Assembly (NCBI GenBank): GCA_030512335.1
Contig: JAULSU010000002.1
Location: 4,960,001-5,024,000 of the forward strand
DNA from: Immersiella caudata
Taxonomy: Eukaryota > Ascomycota > Sordariomycetes > Sordariales > Lasiosphaeriaceae
Direction of reading: 5' to 3'
DNA: 64,000 nucleotides
Shown: positions 21,159-31,926 of the stretch, in pieces
Numbering within the stretch: the stretch's first letter is position 1
Layout: every line of letters starts with the position of its first letter
Position numbers and translations under genes: made by a program
The notes under the pieces: model-generated
What the model was told of the DNA's origin: nothing
Database searches by the model: none
Seen by the model: the letters and a program-made list of their open reading frames with translations, nothing else

Positions 21159-22823
21159 ATGAGCGCTCTCGCGACAAAGCAGCAGTCGCTGAAGATCTTC
21201 GAGAAGTTGAAGACGAAGCCGGCCAACAAGGCAAGTCGACGTCCCGGCGCCGATCATGAGCGTGACGCATTAACCCGCGCTTCGTGCAGGTCTGCTTCGA
21301 CTGCGGCCAGAAGAATCCGACCTGGACCTCGGTCCCCTTTGGCATCTACCTGTGTCTCGACTGCTCAGCCAACCATCGCAACCTCGGCGTCCACATCTCC
21401 TTTGTGCGATCTACCAACCTCGATCGTATGTCTGCCCTCATTCAAGGGATGGGAAAATTCTCTAACGAGCTTGGCAGAATGGCAATGGGACCAGCTCCGG
21501 GTTATGAAGGTGGGCGGTAACGAGTCGGCGACCAAGTTCTTCCAGCAGAACGGCGGATCGGCTGCGCTGAACAGCAAGGACCCCAAGACCAAATACCAGT
21601 CGGCCGCTGCGACCAAGTACAAGGAGGAGCTGAAGAAGAGGGCCGCACGGGATGCTAAGGAGTCCGTGGAAGCCTCTCTGCCGCTGTATTGCATCGCGCT
21701 GACACGTGTGTAGATTCCCTACCGAGGTCGTCATCACCGAGGGCGGAGATGCTGCTGAGGGCTCGAACACACCGGCCGGCGAGCCGGATGACGATTTCTT
21801 TTCCTCTTGGGATAAGCCCGCCATCAAGAAGCCCACGCCGCCCATCTCTCGCACCGCCACTCCCCCTGTTGTCGGCCGCACACCGTCTCCCTTCCTCAAC
21901 GCTGGAGCGAACGGCAAGGATATCGCACGCACCTCCTCACCTCTCGCCAAGACCGAGGGCGAGACTAAGCCTGCCGCCAGCCGTATCACGACCTCTGCTG
22001 CGCTAAGGAAAACGGCCCCCTCTGCCGGCCCCCGCAAGGCCAACGTCCTCGGCGCCAAGAAGGCACCGAAGCTGGGTGCCAAGAAGGTCACGGCTGATAT
22101 CATCGATTTCGACGAGGCGGAGAAGAAGGCCAAGGAGGAGGCTGAGCGCATCGAGAAGCTTGGATATGACCCTGAAGCTGAGGAAGAGGTCAAGACCACG
22201 TCGAAGGTCGAGTCCAAGATCCATTCGCCCACGCCTGTCGCTCCTGCCCCGCGGGGTGGATACGGGTCGGCGTCTCACAGCAGAGAGAAATCTGCATCCG
22301 AGCTGGAGAGGTTGGGCATGGGGGTGGCGAGATTGGGTTTCGGTCAGGTTGGCGGTGCCAAGGCTGCCGCCGCAAAGAAGGGGACCGGCGGCTTTGGGTC
22401 TGTTGGACCTATCAAGGCCGCTGCTGAGGGTTCGTCTTGTCGTTCATTGTGCGCATTATGGGCGCCTTGCTAACAGGAGTAGATGACGCGGACGATTTCG
22501 CGCGGAAAAAGTTCGGCACGCAGAAAGCCATCTCCTCGGATGAGGTGTTTGGCAAGGGCAACTTCGATCCCAGTGCGCAGGCCGAGGCCAAGTCACGGCT
22601 GCAGGGCTTTGAGGGCGCCTCGTCCATTTCTTCCAACGCCTACTTTGGACGGCCAGAGGAGGACGATGTTGGTGACGAGTACGGCGACCTCGAGTCCGCC
22701 GCCAAGGACTTTGTGCGAAAGTTTGGTATCACTGCGGGTGACGACTTGGAAAACTTGACACGCACGGTTGGACAAGCCTCTGGCAAGCTCCAGGATGCGA
22801 TAAGGGCCTACCTCGGGAACTAG
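21159..22823 (+). CDS. glo3: ADP-ribosylation factor GTPase-activating protein Glo3
   Basis: Glo3 stimulates GTP hydrolysis on Arf1 at COPI vesicles in Golgi-to-ER traffic. Five exons (21159-21230, 21290-21425, 21478-21661, 21714-22429, 22483-22823) encode 482 residues. The ArfGAP domain covers about residues 10-125. It has the zinc finger CFDCGQKNPTW...CLDCSANHR, whose following Arg is the catalytic finger, and the GVHISFVRSTNLD block. The C-terminal half holds repeated Lys/Ala-rich segments and the Glo3 motif ISSDEVFG, which separates this from Gcs1-type ArfGAPs. Intron 1 uses a GC donor (AAG|GCAAGT...GCAG): no GT donor nearby keeps the frame, and the joined NKVCFDCG matches the family. The third intron's donor (GTCCGT) is weak, but phase and homology support it. 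Confidence 0.95.
21231..21289 (+). other. GC-AG intron of glo3
   Basis: The 59-bp intron begins GCAAGT and ends GCAG. The exon flank AAG and downstream +3 to +6 bases match the strong consensus required of GC donors. Both flanking exons are strongly conserved ArfGAP sequence. Confidence 0.85.
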
Positions 22824-23501
22824 TGGGCGTAGATGAGGCGGCTTCAGAGAGCTGATGCGATATATCAAAGGTGGTAGTATTCCGGTGGGTATTACGGGGG
22901 TGGGGGGGGGGGGGGCGCTAAGACAGAGGCAGAAGGCGTAGCACTGTCACTCTGGATGCCATTCGGTCTGACGAGAATATGATCTGGCGAGGCGCATGGA
23001 GATAGCAAAGCGGACAGGCGTCTGGGTGGTGGTGAGGTTGTTAGTTTGTAATAGGTGATATGATATAGCTCGAGTCTGGGACTAGCTAGGTTGGTATCTC
23101 TAGAGAAAAGCACAGAAGACAGCGGCCTTTGGCTTGTATTGCTGGTGTATTGGCTTGATGAATTTTCGTCGAACCTGAAGTCCCCGTCTCGTGATATCTC
23201 GGCCCCCTGTGCCGTGCTCTGCAAGGGGCGAGATCCAATGCAACGATCCCCGGTCCAGCCCAATCAACCCATTGCAAACCCCATGTACTTCGCGGTCCGC
23301 TTCTGTTTCGGACCGCCGAATACGCGCTCGAACCATGGCATTAAAAAGGGAAATTACAAAGGCAATAAACCGCGCGGATTGACAATGGGCTTCCGAGTTT
23401 CCCGGGTTTTCATTTTCTCTTCTCTAGTCCAGATGTCCGCCATTCTCATCTTCATCTTCATCTTTGACCTTGAGTGAGAGTCGGTAAACAGAGTGACCAC
23501 A
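22824..23501. other. Intergenic region between glo3 and the GPI-protein gene
   Basis: It should contain the glo3 3' UTR and the promoter of the next gene. A G14 run lies at 22902-22915. The leader just before the next start is C/T-rich. No gene is seen. Confidence 0.5.
22902..22915. repeat. G14 homopolymer
   Basis: A run of 14 G lies about 80 bases after the glo3 stop codon, in its probable 3' UTR. Confidence 0.9.
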
Positions 23502-24274
23502 ATGCGTCAACAAACCACCTTCCTCCTAGCCCTCTCAGGCCTCTCCGCAGCACAATCTGCCATCGTAACAAACATCCTGCAACCCCTCGGCTCCGACAAC
23601 GGCGTGTACGGCTCCGTCGTCGGTGTTGAATCAGACCTGACTACGGTCGCGCTGCATTGTCCGCAGACGGAGACGCAGACGCGTGGAGGTGGGAGGCCGT
23701 TGGTGAGCGATCCGTGTGCAGAGCTTTATAGCGCGACGGCGTTTATCGGGCCGTCGACGTTTAGTCAGGTGCAGGGTTATTCTACGGAGTTGGAGGGGTA
23801 TGTCGTGTCCTTTCTTCGGTTCTTTGGGAGTTTTGGGATGGAATAACGGGATCGGGGAGAGATGCTAACATGAGCAGAGCCGGATCGGCGACGGAGAGGG
23901 TTGAGCTGGGATGCGCGCTGGGAACGAAGGACGCGACGTGTGTGGGGACGAGGTTGCAGCTTGGGGTTGTTAGGGAGGGAACTACGACGACGACAATGAG
24001 TTCGCAGGAGCTGATAACGACGGTGGTTGAGGATGTAGGTGCTGGGTTATCGTTGGTGGTGAGGAGTGGTGGCTAACGTGGTGAATAGTGGTCCCGTTCG
24101 GCGCTTCCGTTGACGATTACGGCCGGGTTGGAGAAGTTGTCTGGTGGAGGAGCTCCACAGACGACTGGGACGGGGGGTGGAGCTGCGAGCACCAGTACGA
24201 GCAAGGCTGGGGCTCCAATGGTGACGGCGAGGGCGGTGTTGGCTGGTGTTGCTGCTGTTGTTGCGGCGATGTGA
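23502..24274 (+). CDS. Small secreted protein with predicted GPI anchor
   Basis: Exons 23502-23797, 23878-24034 and 24089-24274 (introns of 80 and 54 bp) give 212 residues. The N terminus MRQQTTFLLALSGLSAAQSA is a typical signal peptide. The C terminus has a Gly/Ala/Ser/Thr-rich stalk (GTGGGAASTSTSKAGAP) and then a hydrophobic tail (ARAVLAGVAAVVAAM), as expected for GPI attachment. Four or more Cys in the core (LHCPQTE, SDPCAEL, LGCALG, ATCVG) suggest two disulfides. This resembles the many small GPI-anchored wall proteins of filamentous fungi, usually of unknown function. The ATG at 23502 is used because the frame extends upstream only to a GTG. No enzymatic motif is seen. Confidence 0.85.
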
Positions 24275-24498
24275 GATGGGGCGGAGTGAAAGGTCGGATA
24301 TTTAATATCAGACATTGGATATTAGAACGTTGGTGGATTGATACCCGTCGAATATACACGGCAGTGGGGGGAATACATGCAAACAAAGATGGAATAATAA
24401 GCAGAAATAACAGGGTATTCGTGCTCGCTCGCAAGCCCAACATATGCATCCCACTCTCAGTCCTCCAATCCTCATCAGATAAACCTGAGTCTACCCCA

Positions 24499-25116
24499 TC
24501 ACCCCCTCCTGGGCTCCTCCCTCCCATCCTGCCAACTCGTACAGTTCACACACCTCGAACTCTTCTCGTTGATCCACTTCCGACAATACTTACACTTGAC
24601 CTGCCTCTTGATAATCGGATCCTTCGAAAAGTACTGATAAAGCGACGCCAGGCCATACAGCGAAAACCCCACGCCGATGAAGTTGATCAACCGGTTCAGA
24701 AACACGCCGTAGGCCATGACCACGGCACCGTCCTCTTGTGCGAGCTGCAAAGTGTTGTACCCGTCCTCGGGCATCGCAAGGCCGGGACGTAGCACGGCGA
24801 ACTTTTCTTCGAGGTTTTTGTTGAGGGGGAGGAGGACGGAGAGGGGCGGGAGGAGGATGTCGGTGACGAGGGAGGTGACAACGGCTGTGAACATGGAGGC
24901 GATGCTATTTTTATGTTAGCATCGAAATCTAAAGAGACTAAACAGAGAGAACGGCACGGCATACATCAAACCGAAGGCGATTTCGAGGACGTTGCCTTGC
25001 ATGGCGAAGTCGAGGAACCCAGACCAGAGGTTCTTGGCCCTACGAGCGCCCTGCTCGAAGAGGTTCTCCGAGTCGTCGGACTCATATCCAGCTCCGTCGT
25101 CTGGGAGGCGAGGCAT
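24499..25116 (-). CDS. MscL-family mechanosensitive channel with C-terminal zinc ribbon
   Basis: Exons 25116-24965 and 24904-24499 (60-bp intron with a GCTAACA branch) give 185 residues. The N-terminal part has the MscL pattern: an amphipathic N-helix region, GNVLEIAFGLIIASMFTAVV (TM1, pore-lining) and VTDILLPP. A second membrane span follows at FLNRLINFIGVGFSLYGLASL (TM2). A four-Cys module, CKYCRKWINEKSSRCVNC, then forms a probable zinc ribbon absent from the classic bacterial channel. MscL homologues are known in filamentous fungi, with an assumed role in releasing turgor under hypo-osmotic shock. Which membrane this one occupies is not shown by sequence. It ends tail-to-tail with the GPI-protein gene, about 220 bases away. 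Confidence 0.92.
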
Positions 25117-25583
25117 CTTTTTTTTTATGGAGTATATCTCAAACTCGACTCAAAACTGTGTGTTTCCTTTTGAGAGAGAAATCTCAGGATGAGCCTCAGA
25201 TGAGGTTGTGGGGAGCCGCCGTGAAGCGAAGGCGGGGGCTGGAAGGATCTCCCTGAACGGCATAGCGGGCGGCGCCTCGGCGGTGTCGTCACATTGCAGC
25301 TGTCCTGGTTTTCTCAAGCCGTGGAAACCCCCTGTCGCGATCGCCCGAAAATCGCGGCACATGCGAGACTCTTTGTTTGTGCCGCCGAAGATGGAGGGAC
25401 AGCAACGCATAAAACGCACAGTATCTGATTGACAGTATTCAACATCTGAGAACTTCACAAAACACGCAATGCTAGACCAAAATGCCAAAATGTATCCAAA
25501 ATGCTTAAATCATTCCCATTTATAGGACACAGAACACGCTATATGTACAGGCATATTCAACTCTAGGTATCATCTTTCCCCAT
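25117..25583. other. Region between the MscL gene and the nitronate monooxygenase gene
   Basis: This 467-base stretch holds the MscL promoter and the 3' UTR of the nitronate monooxygenase gene, both on the minus strand. No gene is seen. Confidence 0.5.
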
Positions 25584-26881
25584 CTAAAGCTTAGCAGTCG
25601 ATACAATATACGAGTTGCCGTTCCGCATCCACTTGACAGCATCATTGACAAAGTCATCAACAATGGCCTTCGCCGGCTTCTTCTCGTTGCACACGGCCGC
25701 GCACTTGCCCATCAGGTAAGGGCGGAACTCATCGAACTTGTCCTCGATATCCCCATCGTCCTCGTTGGTGGCGTTGAGGAGACCCGATCCCTGAATGCCA
25801 GGGGAGTTCTCAGCCTCACCAGCTAGGACCTTGTCGAGATCGGCCTCGTAGGGGATCTTGCCCTTGGAGACGAGCTCCTTCATTTCGGCCTGGCGCTCCT
25901 CCTCCCAATTGACAATATAGGGGTTCTTCTTGACACGCATGGGGCGGCCTGTGAATATGACGGTGCGAATGTTATCGTCGTGGCCGGATGTGCGGACAGC
26001 CTCCTTGTGCGCCTCGGGAGCACCGGCTTCCTCCGAGAGGACGAAGCGCGTGCCGACCCACACAGCGTTGGCGCCCATCATAAGGGCGGCGGCCAGGAGC
26101 TGGCCGTTGTGGATGCCACCAGCGGCGATAACCTGCACGGGCTTGTTGGTCAGGGGGGAATTGTGGCCACGGACGAGGTCGACGACGGCGGGAATGAGGA
26201 TCGTTGTGGGGGTGTCGCCGGTGTGGCCACCACCCTCACCACCCTGCGCGCAGATGATGTCGACGCCGAGGTCGAGGCACTTCTTGACGTGCTTGGGGTG
26301 GCCGATCATGTTCATGTAGAGGATGCCGTGCTTGTGGAGCTTCTCGACGACGTGCTTGGGGGGCACACCGACGGCCGAGACGAAGAGCTTGGCGCCGGAC
26401 TGGATAATGACATCGATGAGCTCGTTAAGCTTGCCCTTGGTGTAGTCGTAGCTGCAAAGCAATATCGGTCAGCAAGAGTCTAACGCGGGGCCGGGGAGCG
26501 CACTTTGTTTTCCTGGCGTTGCCGCCGACCTGGGGAAGAAGGAGATCGACACCGAAGGGTGCGTTCTTGTCGACGAGGTGCGACTTGAGCTCACCGATCT
26601 GATCCCTGAGCATGTCGGGAGTGTAGCTGATACCGCCGAGAACACCCATACCGCCAGCGTTGGTGACGGCCGCGGCCAGCTTGGGGCCGGCGGCGACGTT
26701 CATACCTGCCAGCAGGATGGGGTGCTTGATCCCGAAGACATCGGTGATCGGAGTGCGGATTTTCTCTGTGCGAAACCATTGTCAGCTGACAGCTTTGCGA
26801 CGCGGCGTTGCGCGGGGCCAGGAGAGCAATGCGACCGCAATTGCTGTTCGGGAAGACGGGCTGCATACGTGGAGAGGCCAT
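25584..26881 (-). CDS. Nitronate monooxygenase (2-nitropropane dioxygenase family)
   Basis: This FMN enzyme oxidises toxic alkyl nitronates such as propionate 3-nitronate. Exons 26881-26869, 26765-26504 and 26451-25584 (introns of 103 and 52 bp) encode 380 residues; the first coding exon is only 13 nt. The TIM-barrel fold starts at RTPITDVFGIKHPILLAGMN and AVTNAGGMGVLGG. The GGEGGGHTGD segment carries the His expected to act as catalytic base. AAGGIHNGQLLAAALMMGANAVWVGTRF binds the FMN phosphate. The C-terminal half carries the variable region with RPMRVKKNPYI. Paralogues with other roles exist in fungi, so the substrate is inferred from the family. Confidence 0.93.
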
Positions 26882-27478
26882 GGTGACGGTTGAACAAACG
26901 CTGTGGCAGGTAGTTCGATGATGCTAGGATATGGTGGCTGGAACAGAGAGGGAAATGGGGAAAAGTGATCTAGGGATCCGGGGAGGCACCCGCATCTTGA
27001 ACCGCAATCCTTGGGTGCATGTGCCGAGGTCTGGAGAGTCTGACTTGTGGCGCTAAGCCGAGTTGGTGCCCCGAGCCGCCCACTCGGATAGAGGGGCAAC
27101 ACTTTCATGGGGCAAAAAGCCGAGGCACCAAAAAGCCTCGACGGGCTCCTCTGAGGGGTGAGGGCCGTTCTGGGCTGATGATCCGTAAGACTCTCGGCGC
27201 CTTGTGCGGTTGCAGAGCCTCTGTCTCCCCCCCCCCAAAGCCGTTGTAGACGTTTGACTCGAGCGCTGACAGCGAAGTGCGTTCAAGCTTAACCCCATGA
27301 ACCGCGGCTTTCCCTGGTGGCGGTTACCAGCGGATAACTTCAGCCATTGACGGCTGGGGTATTCCAACCCTAACCCTTTTTAGTGACTTTCATCCGATCT
27401 TCGACTCCAATTGATCCACTCATGTCACGACTTGGTCGCCATCGCATCTTATCGTGACGACGCGGCAAAACGCAGAAC
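26882..27478. promoter_or_regulatory. Divergent promoter region of the NMO gene and fol1
   Basis: About 600 bases separate the two start codons. There is a short C-run near 27225-27236 and a CCCTAACCC-like string near 27370. No gene is supported inside. Confidence 0.45.
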
Positions 27479-29142
27479 ATGAGGCACTTTGCAACGGTCG
27501 TGTTCAGGCCATTGAACAGCCACACACCGATATCTCCAATATCTAGGCATGTCCGAGTGGTCTGCACCCACCTGCCATTGAGCAGGACCCCTCAGAGGCA
27601 TTTTTCACAGTCGACGCGACGAGCAGCGGCCGATTCGCTCAGCTTCAAAAAGTATTCGCTGCCACCGCAGAAAAAGAAGAAAATGAACGGCACAGATACA
27701 TCCAAGCTCCCCGCCAAGCGGACGGCGTATATCGCCCTAGGGAGCAACATGGGCGATAGGATTGCCTGGATTGAGAAGGCGTGCAACGAAATGGACGCAA
27801 GAGGCATCAAAGTCAAGCGGACGAGCTCGCTGTGGGAAACAGAGCCCATGTACGTATTAGACCAGGATAGATTTGTTAATGGAGCCTGCGAGGTGCGTCC
27901 GTTCTCTCTGCCACGTTGTACCATGCAGTGCAAGACTAACCTGCATGCCAGGTCGAGACGACCCTGGAGCCCTTAGCGCTGCTGGACGCTCTCCAAGAGG
28001 TCGAGAATGCCCTCGGCCGCAAGAAAGTCATCGACAAGGGCCCCCGCAACATCGACCTTGACATTCTCCTGTATGAGAATCTGAAGATCGACCATGAGCG
28101 CCTCAAGGTGCCTCACATTGGCATCCCCGAGCGCGAGTTTGTCCTCCGTCCCCTCGCCGAACTCATCCCGGACAAGCCCATCGATCACGCCCGCCCCTGG
28201 ACCCTCACCCGCGATCTCCTCGACAAGCTCCCTCCTTCCGATCCCCCGCTCACCACCATGACCCCCCTCTCCGCTCACCACCCCCCGATCCAAGCGCTCA
28301 AGCCGGACCGCAAAACCCACGTCATGGCCATTCTCAACATGACCCCCGACTCCTTCTCCGACGGCGGCCAGCTCCCCGAGCTCGATCCCCCTTCCTTCCT
28401 CGCAAAAGTCCAATCCCTCCTCGACGCCGGCGCCACAATGATCGACATCGGCGGCCAATCCACCGCCCCCCGCGCTCCCGAAGTCTCCACCGAAGAGGAG
28501 CTCTCCCGCGTCGTCCCCGCCATCCAGCTCATCCGCACCCACTTCACTCAACCCGCCCTCATCAGCGTCGACACCTACCGCGCCCGTGTCGCCGAGGCTG
28601 CCGTCGCCGCCGGTGCAGACATCGTCAACGATGTCTCCGGCGGGTCGGTGGATCCCGACATGCTCCCCACCGTTGCCCGCCTCGGCACAACGGTTTGCCT
28701 CATGCACATGCGCGGCACACCTGCTACCATGTCCTCGCTGGCGGATTACCCGCCTTCCGAAGGCGGCCTCATCGTGGGAATTGCTCGCGAGCTGGTTTCC
28801 CGCGTCGAAGCTGCCGAGGCAGCAGGGATTCGTCGCTGGCGTATTGTGCTCGATCCCGGACTGGGATTTGCCAAGATCGGGATGCAGAATGTAGATGTGC
28901 TGAGGAACTTGGAGTTGCTTAGGCATTGGCCTGGACTGCAGGGGCTACCGTGGTTGGTGGGCTCGAGCAGGAAGAGCTTTATCGGACAGGTCACGGGGGT
29001 GCCGACGCCGAAGGAGAGGATCTGGGGAACGGCGGCGACGGTTGCGGCGGCTGTGCAGGGGGGTGCGGATGTGGTGAGGGTGCATGATGTGAAGGAGATG
29101 GCGCAGGTGGTGTCGATGGCGGATGCGATTTGGAGGTATTGA
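27479..29142 (+). CDS. fol1: Bifunctional HPPK-dihydropteroate synthase (folate biosynthesis)
   Basis: The enzyme pyrophosphorylates 6-hydroxymethyl-dihydropterin and condenses it with p-aminobenzoate. Exons 27479-27892 and 27952-29142 (59-bp intron) give 534 residues. Residues 1-68 are an Arg/Ser-rich leader that looks like a mitochondrial presequence. HPPK follows at about 77-235 (ALGSNMGDR, ETEPMYV, GPRNIDLDILLY). DHPS runs from about 280 to the end: ILNMTPDSFSDGG, IDIGGQSTAP, NDVSGG, MHMRGTPATM, DPGLGFAK and GSSRKSFIG. The dihydroneopterin aldolase part found at the N terminus of yeast Fol1 is missing here and must be encoded elsewhere. A second ATG at 27683, after a Lys run, could start a cytosolic form. 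The DHPS active site is the sulfonamide target. Confidence 0.96.
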
Positions 29143-29793
29143 GGGGGGAAAGGGGGGTAAGGAGCGGATTCAACATGGGGAGCTGGCGGCATTGGATGAG
29201 GTCGCGGAGCTTGTATTATGTTGTCAACACTATAATGGGTTGAGGTTAAACAAAAGTACCGTAGTTAGATGTGGGCCTGGATAAGGTACTAGTATGTAGG
29301 TTGATACTAGTATCGAGCTGATGGCTTGAAGGATGAAGCCACTTGTCAGCGACCCCTGCTAGTCGATACTAGTGTCTGACGGTTCATAGGGTTGCAACGA
29401 GGTCTCTTTTCACTTCCTCGCGGCGCCTTAAGTTTCATTTTGGTGCGATGCGTAGGGTTTTATATCCACGATTGATGTGAAGTCAATCACTTTGGAGATT
29501 GCTCCTTGGTGTTGACACTTTGGTCCGGAACTGTTGCCACAGGTCCCCGAGCAAAAACACCAGAGTGTCCTTCAAATGATCAGCAGAAAGGACAACCTCG
29601 GCATCATACGTCACTTTAGTGTGGCGGCAACCCTGGCAAGAGCATCTACGCAGATCCAGCAGTTAAATCGGGGTGCCTTTTGGTCCCCATCGTGGTGAGA
29701 CACTTGGACCTTGACCGCAAAAAGGGAACACAGTCAGGCTCAAGACAGTGAGGCGAAAGAGGGACAGGAGCAAAAAAACAAACAATCTCTGTA
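29143..29793. other. Region downstream of fol1
   Basis: It holds the fol1 3' UTR and then unassigned DNA. Three copies of a TACTAGT core lie near 29286, 29306 and 29367. A T7 run on the minus strand at 29778-29772 can terminate Pol III transcription of the tRNA gene. No protein gene is seen. Confidence 0.5.
29772..29778 (-). terminator. Pol III terminator of tRNA-Asp
   Basis: Seven T on the minus strand begin 16 bases after the tRNA 3' end, the usual Pol III stop signal. Confidence 0.7.
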
Positions 29794-29880
29794 CTCTCCC
29801 GCCGGGATTCGAACCCGGGTCAAGGGCGGACTGCAACACAAGTTGACAAGCCCCCATACTAACCTCTGTACTACAGGAGA
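29794..29880 (-). tRNA. tRNA-Asp (anticodon GTC) with a 15-nt intron
   Basis: Read on the minus strand, the acceptor stem TCTCCTG pairs with CGGGAGA (one T-G wobble). A D arm (GTAC/GTAT), an anticodon stem (GGGGC/GCCCT) and a T arm (CCGGG TTCGAAT CCCGG) all fold. The loop reads TTGTCA, giving anticodon GTC. A 15-nt intron (ACTTGTGTTGCAGTC) sits one base after the anticodon, the standard eukaryotic position. The discriminator base is G, as expected for tRNA-Asp. The mature length is 72 nt before CCA addition. Confidence 0.93.
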
Positions 29881-30424
29881 CTAGTTTCTTTCTAATTGTT
29901 GGAAGGAGGTGTTGTTCCTTTGCTGATACCGTGTGGCTGTTTGGCTGGCGGTGCTTGGGTGTTGGGATGGAAGATGCGAGGAGGGTGTGGTTTCTGTTTG
30001 TCTTGCTGGGTCACGGGAAGGTGCTTCCATCCGGTGAGTCAGGTCTTTTGGGTGGAAAAGCAGCAACCAACTTCACCTTAAACACCGTTTTGGTTCTTGG
30101 GCTTTGTTGACTCCGAGGATCACCACGCCGGGTGACTCCCTCACCAACGTCGCTCCCTCACCAACGTCGCTCCCGGGAGGGGTTGGATATCAGCGTTTCT
30201 GCGTCCTCTCCCCGTTTGCAGCCATCTTCACGACCGCACCAGAAGATCAAGACAACACATGATGACGAGCTACATTCTTCCCAAATCTTTCTGGTTGCTC
30301 TGTTGTTGCCCATCAGCAACCCATCATACGATAAACTCTGGCTCTCATGTTGATAGCTGCATCAACTGGTTGCACACAAAAGCCATTCCCCTCAATACTC
30401 CTTCAGACAGGTCTTGACCAAAAG
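29881..30424. other. Region upstream of the tentative orphan gene
   Basis: It separates the tRNA from the transcript inferred at about 30.4 kb. It contains a 17-bp tandem duplication (30137-30170) and no supportable gene. Confidence 0.4.
30137..30170. repeat. Perfect tandem duplication, 17-bp unit
   Basis: TCCCTCACCAACGTCGC occurs twice head to tail, upstream of the tentative orphan gene. Confidence 0.85.
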
Positions 30425-30480
30425 GTAAGTCCCCACCCTTCTTCTCGGCCCTTGCCATGCAAATCTTGATACCCATTCAG
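30425..30480 (+). other. Probable 5' UTR intron of the orphan gene
   Basis: AAAG|GTAAGT starts and CCCATTCAG ends a 56-bp intron. After it, a 21-residue upstream open frame (30494-30559) precedes the proposed start at 30663. These signals are the main reason to think a transcript exists here. Confidence 0.45.
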
Positions 30481-30662
30481 CCCGTAGTGAACAATGAGAA
30501 GCAGGGCAACTATCTTGCCGAACTTCTATCCCACGTGCCCGCCGTCGAAGTCGCCGTAGCTCTCGCCGCTCGATACACGCACCCTCGGCTGCATCGAGAT
30601 CCCAAGGCATTCAAACAGACACAACCATTTTCAACATCCCCCTTTTCTTCAAGGCAGCAACG

Positions 30663-31272
30663 ATGGACCCTACTGCCAAGATCAGCCCATGCGCTCAGAA
30701 CAGGACAGATCAGGACTCCCCTATCTCGAAAGGAGTCTCCGACACCATCTCAACATTGCCCAAGCCTCCTCGTATACCAACCGACAGATCCTGCGTACCA
30801 GAGGTTCCTCCAAGCATCCACACGTATGTAACCCAGTATTTCATTGTTTACCGCAACGGTACTAGCGACGGCAACGCCATCGCCATCAGGATCGCCAAGC
30901 CGAATCCCACGGGCCAAATCTCACTGCCTCAGACCCGACACTCGACATCGACAACGTCGCACAACATGCTGCACATCTCAATCGTCGTATCGGGGTCCAG
31001 AATTCTCCTTCGTCCAAGAAGCGCATTCCAAACCACAAACTATCATCCCCACGGAGAGGAAGCTGTCCAGGACCAGGACTGCCAGAGAGCAATTGAAGCT
31101 CCCTAGCGGGGCATCAGTCCAAGTCAACAACCAACAAACGTTTTCCGCGGAACCTGTCAGCGTCGTACCCGGCCCGCGCGGGCTAATTAGTCCCGAGGAG
31201 CAGCCATCTAACCCGGAATCGTATCGAGAAGAGGGCAAAATCCACATATCAACTAGGGTCTCACCACAATGA
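30663..31272 (+). CDS. Tentative orphan gene, unknown function
   Basis: I do not recognise the product. A plausible model joins 30663-30823 to 30933-31272 (donor GTATGT, acceptor CTCAG, intron 109 bp), giving 166 residues. The start ATGGAC has a purine-rich context. The N-terminal half is Pro/Ser/Thr-rich (STLPKPPRIPTDRSC). The C-terminal half looks like normal coding sequence (TERKLSRTRTAREQLKLPSG, then EEQPSNPESYREEGKIH). Without splicing, the first frame stays open to 31106 with a different C terminus. A third frame also reads smoothly for about 60 codons after 30860, so the exon structure is open. It may be a lineage-specific or decaying gene. Confidence 0.35.
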
Positions 31273-31900
31273 CCTCATGTCGGACAATTGAAACGTCCGA
31301 TATCTTTGACTTGCTGTCCTTTTCCTCCCGGGGACATTCGGCGGTTCGAAATCTCGACGTTTCTGCATGGTTCTCGCAGAAATGGCACCCAGATGCGCAT
31401 TCGCGGCACGCACTGGAGCGGCGCATACCTGGTCGCGCACACGGAGACGGGCCGGTCGATAAGCCGCGGCATGGCATGGCAGACTTCGGGGCTTCTGGGC
31501 TCGACTCGGGTTTGATATCCGGCTTTGCAGACGCTTGTTACCGTGGTTCATCCATCCCGACAGACACACGGCGCAATGTGCCATCCCATCCTTGGATGTT
31601 CAGCGTTGGATGCCGAACGTCAAAGTTCCGTCGCGGGCTGGGTTGGGCGGAAACCGCCCGCGGGTTGAGCATCCCCCGCACGGGACTTGAATTGTTACTC
31701 CACGGCCCCCGCGGGAATTAATTCAGGACTCGACGCATCTCCAACCGGATGCCGTTCCCCGTTCCAGTTAAAATCCATCAAAAATACGATAGCGCCATTC
31801 ACAGTCTTGGTCCCGTTTGAATCCCTGGGACCTGGAACCCGCCATCCTACCCACCCAAAGGAGAACGGAGCTAAAGCGCAGCAACGGCGCCGAGGGCCGA

Positions 31901-31926
31901 GGATCTTCGTGCCGGATCTTCGTGCC
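31901..31926. repeat. Perfect tandem duplication, 13-bp unit
   Basis: GGATCTTCGTGCC occurs twice head to tail in non-coding DNA. Confidence 0.85.

Noticed and set aside
27368..27380. CCCTAACCC strings near 27.37 kb and 60.56 kb as telomere repeats
   Set aside because: Only one to two units each, internal and isolated; chance is sufficient.
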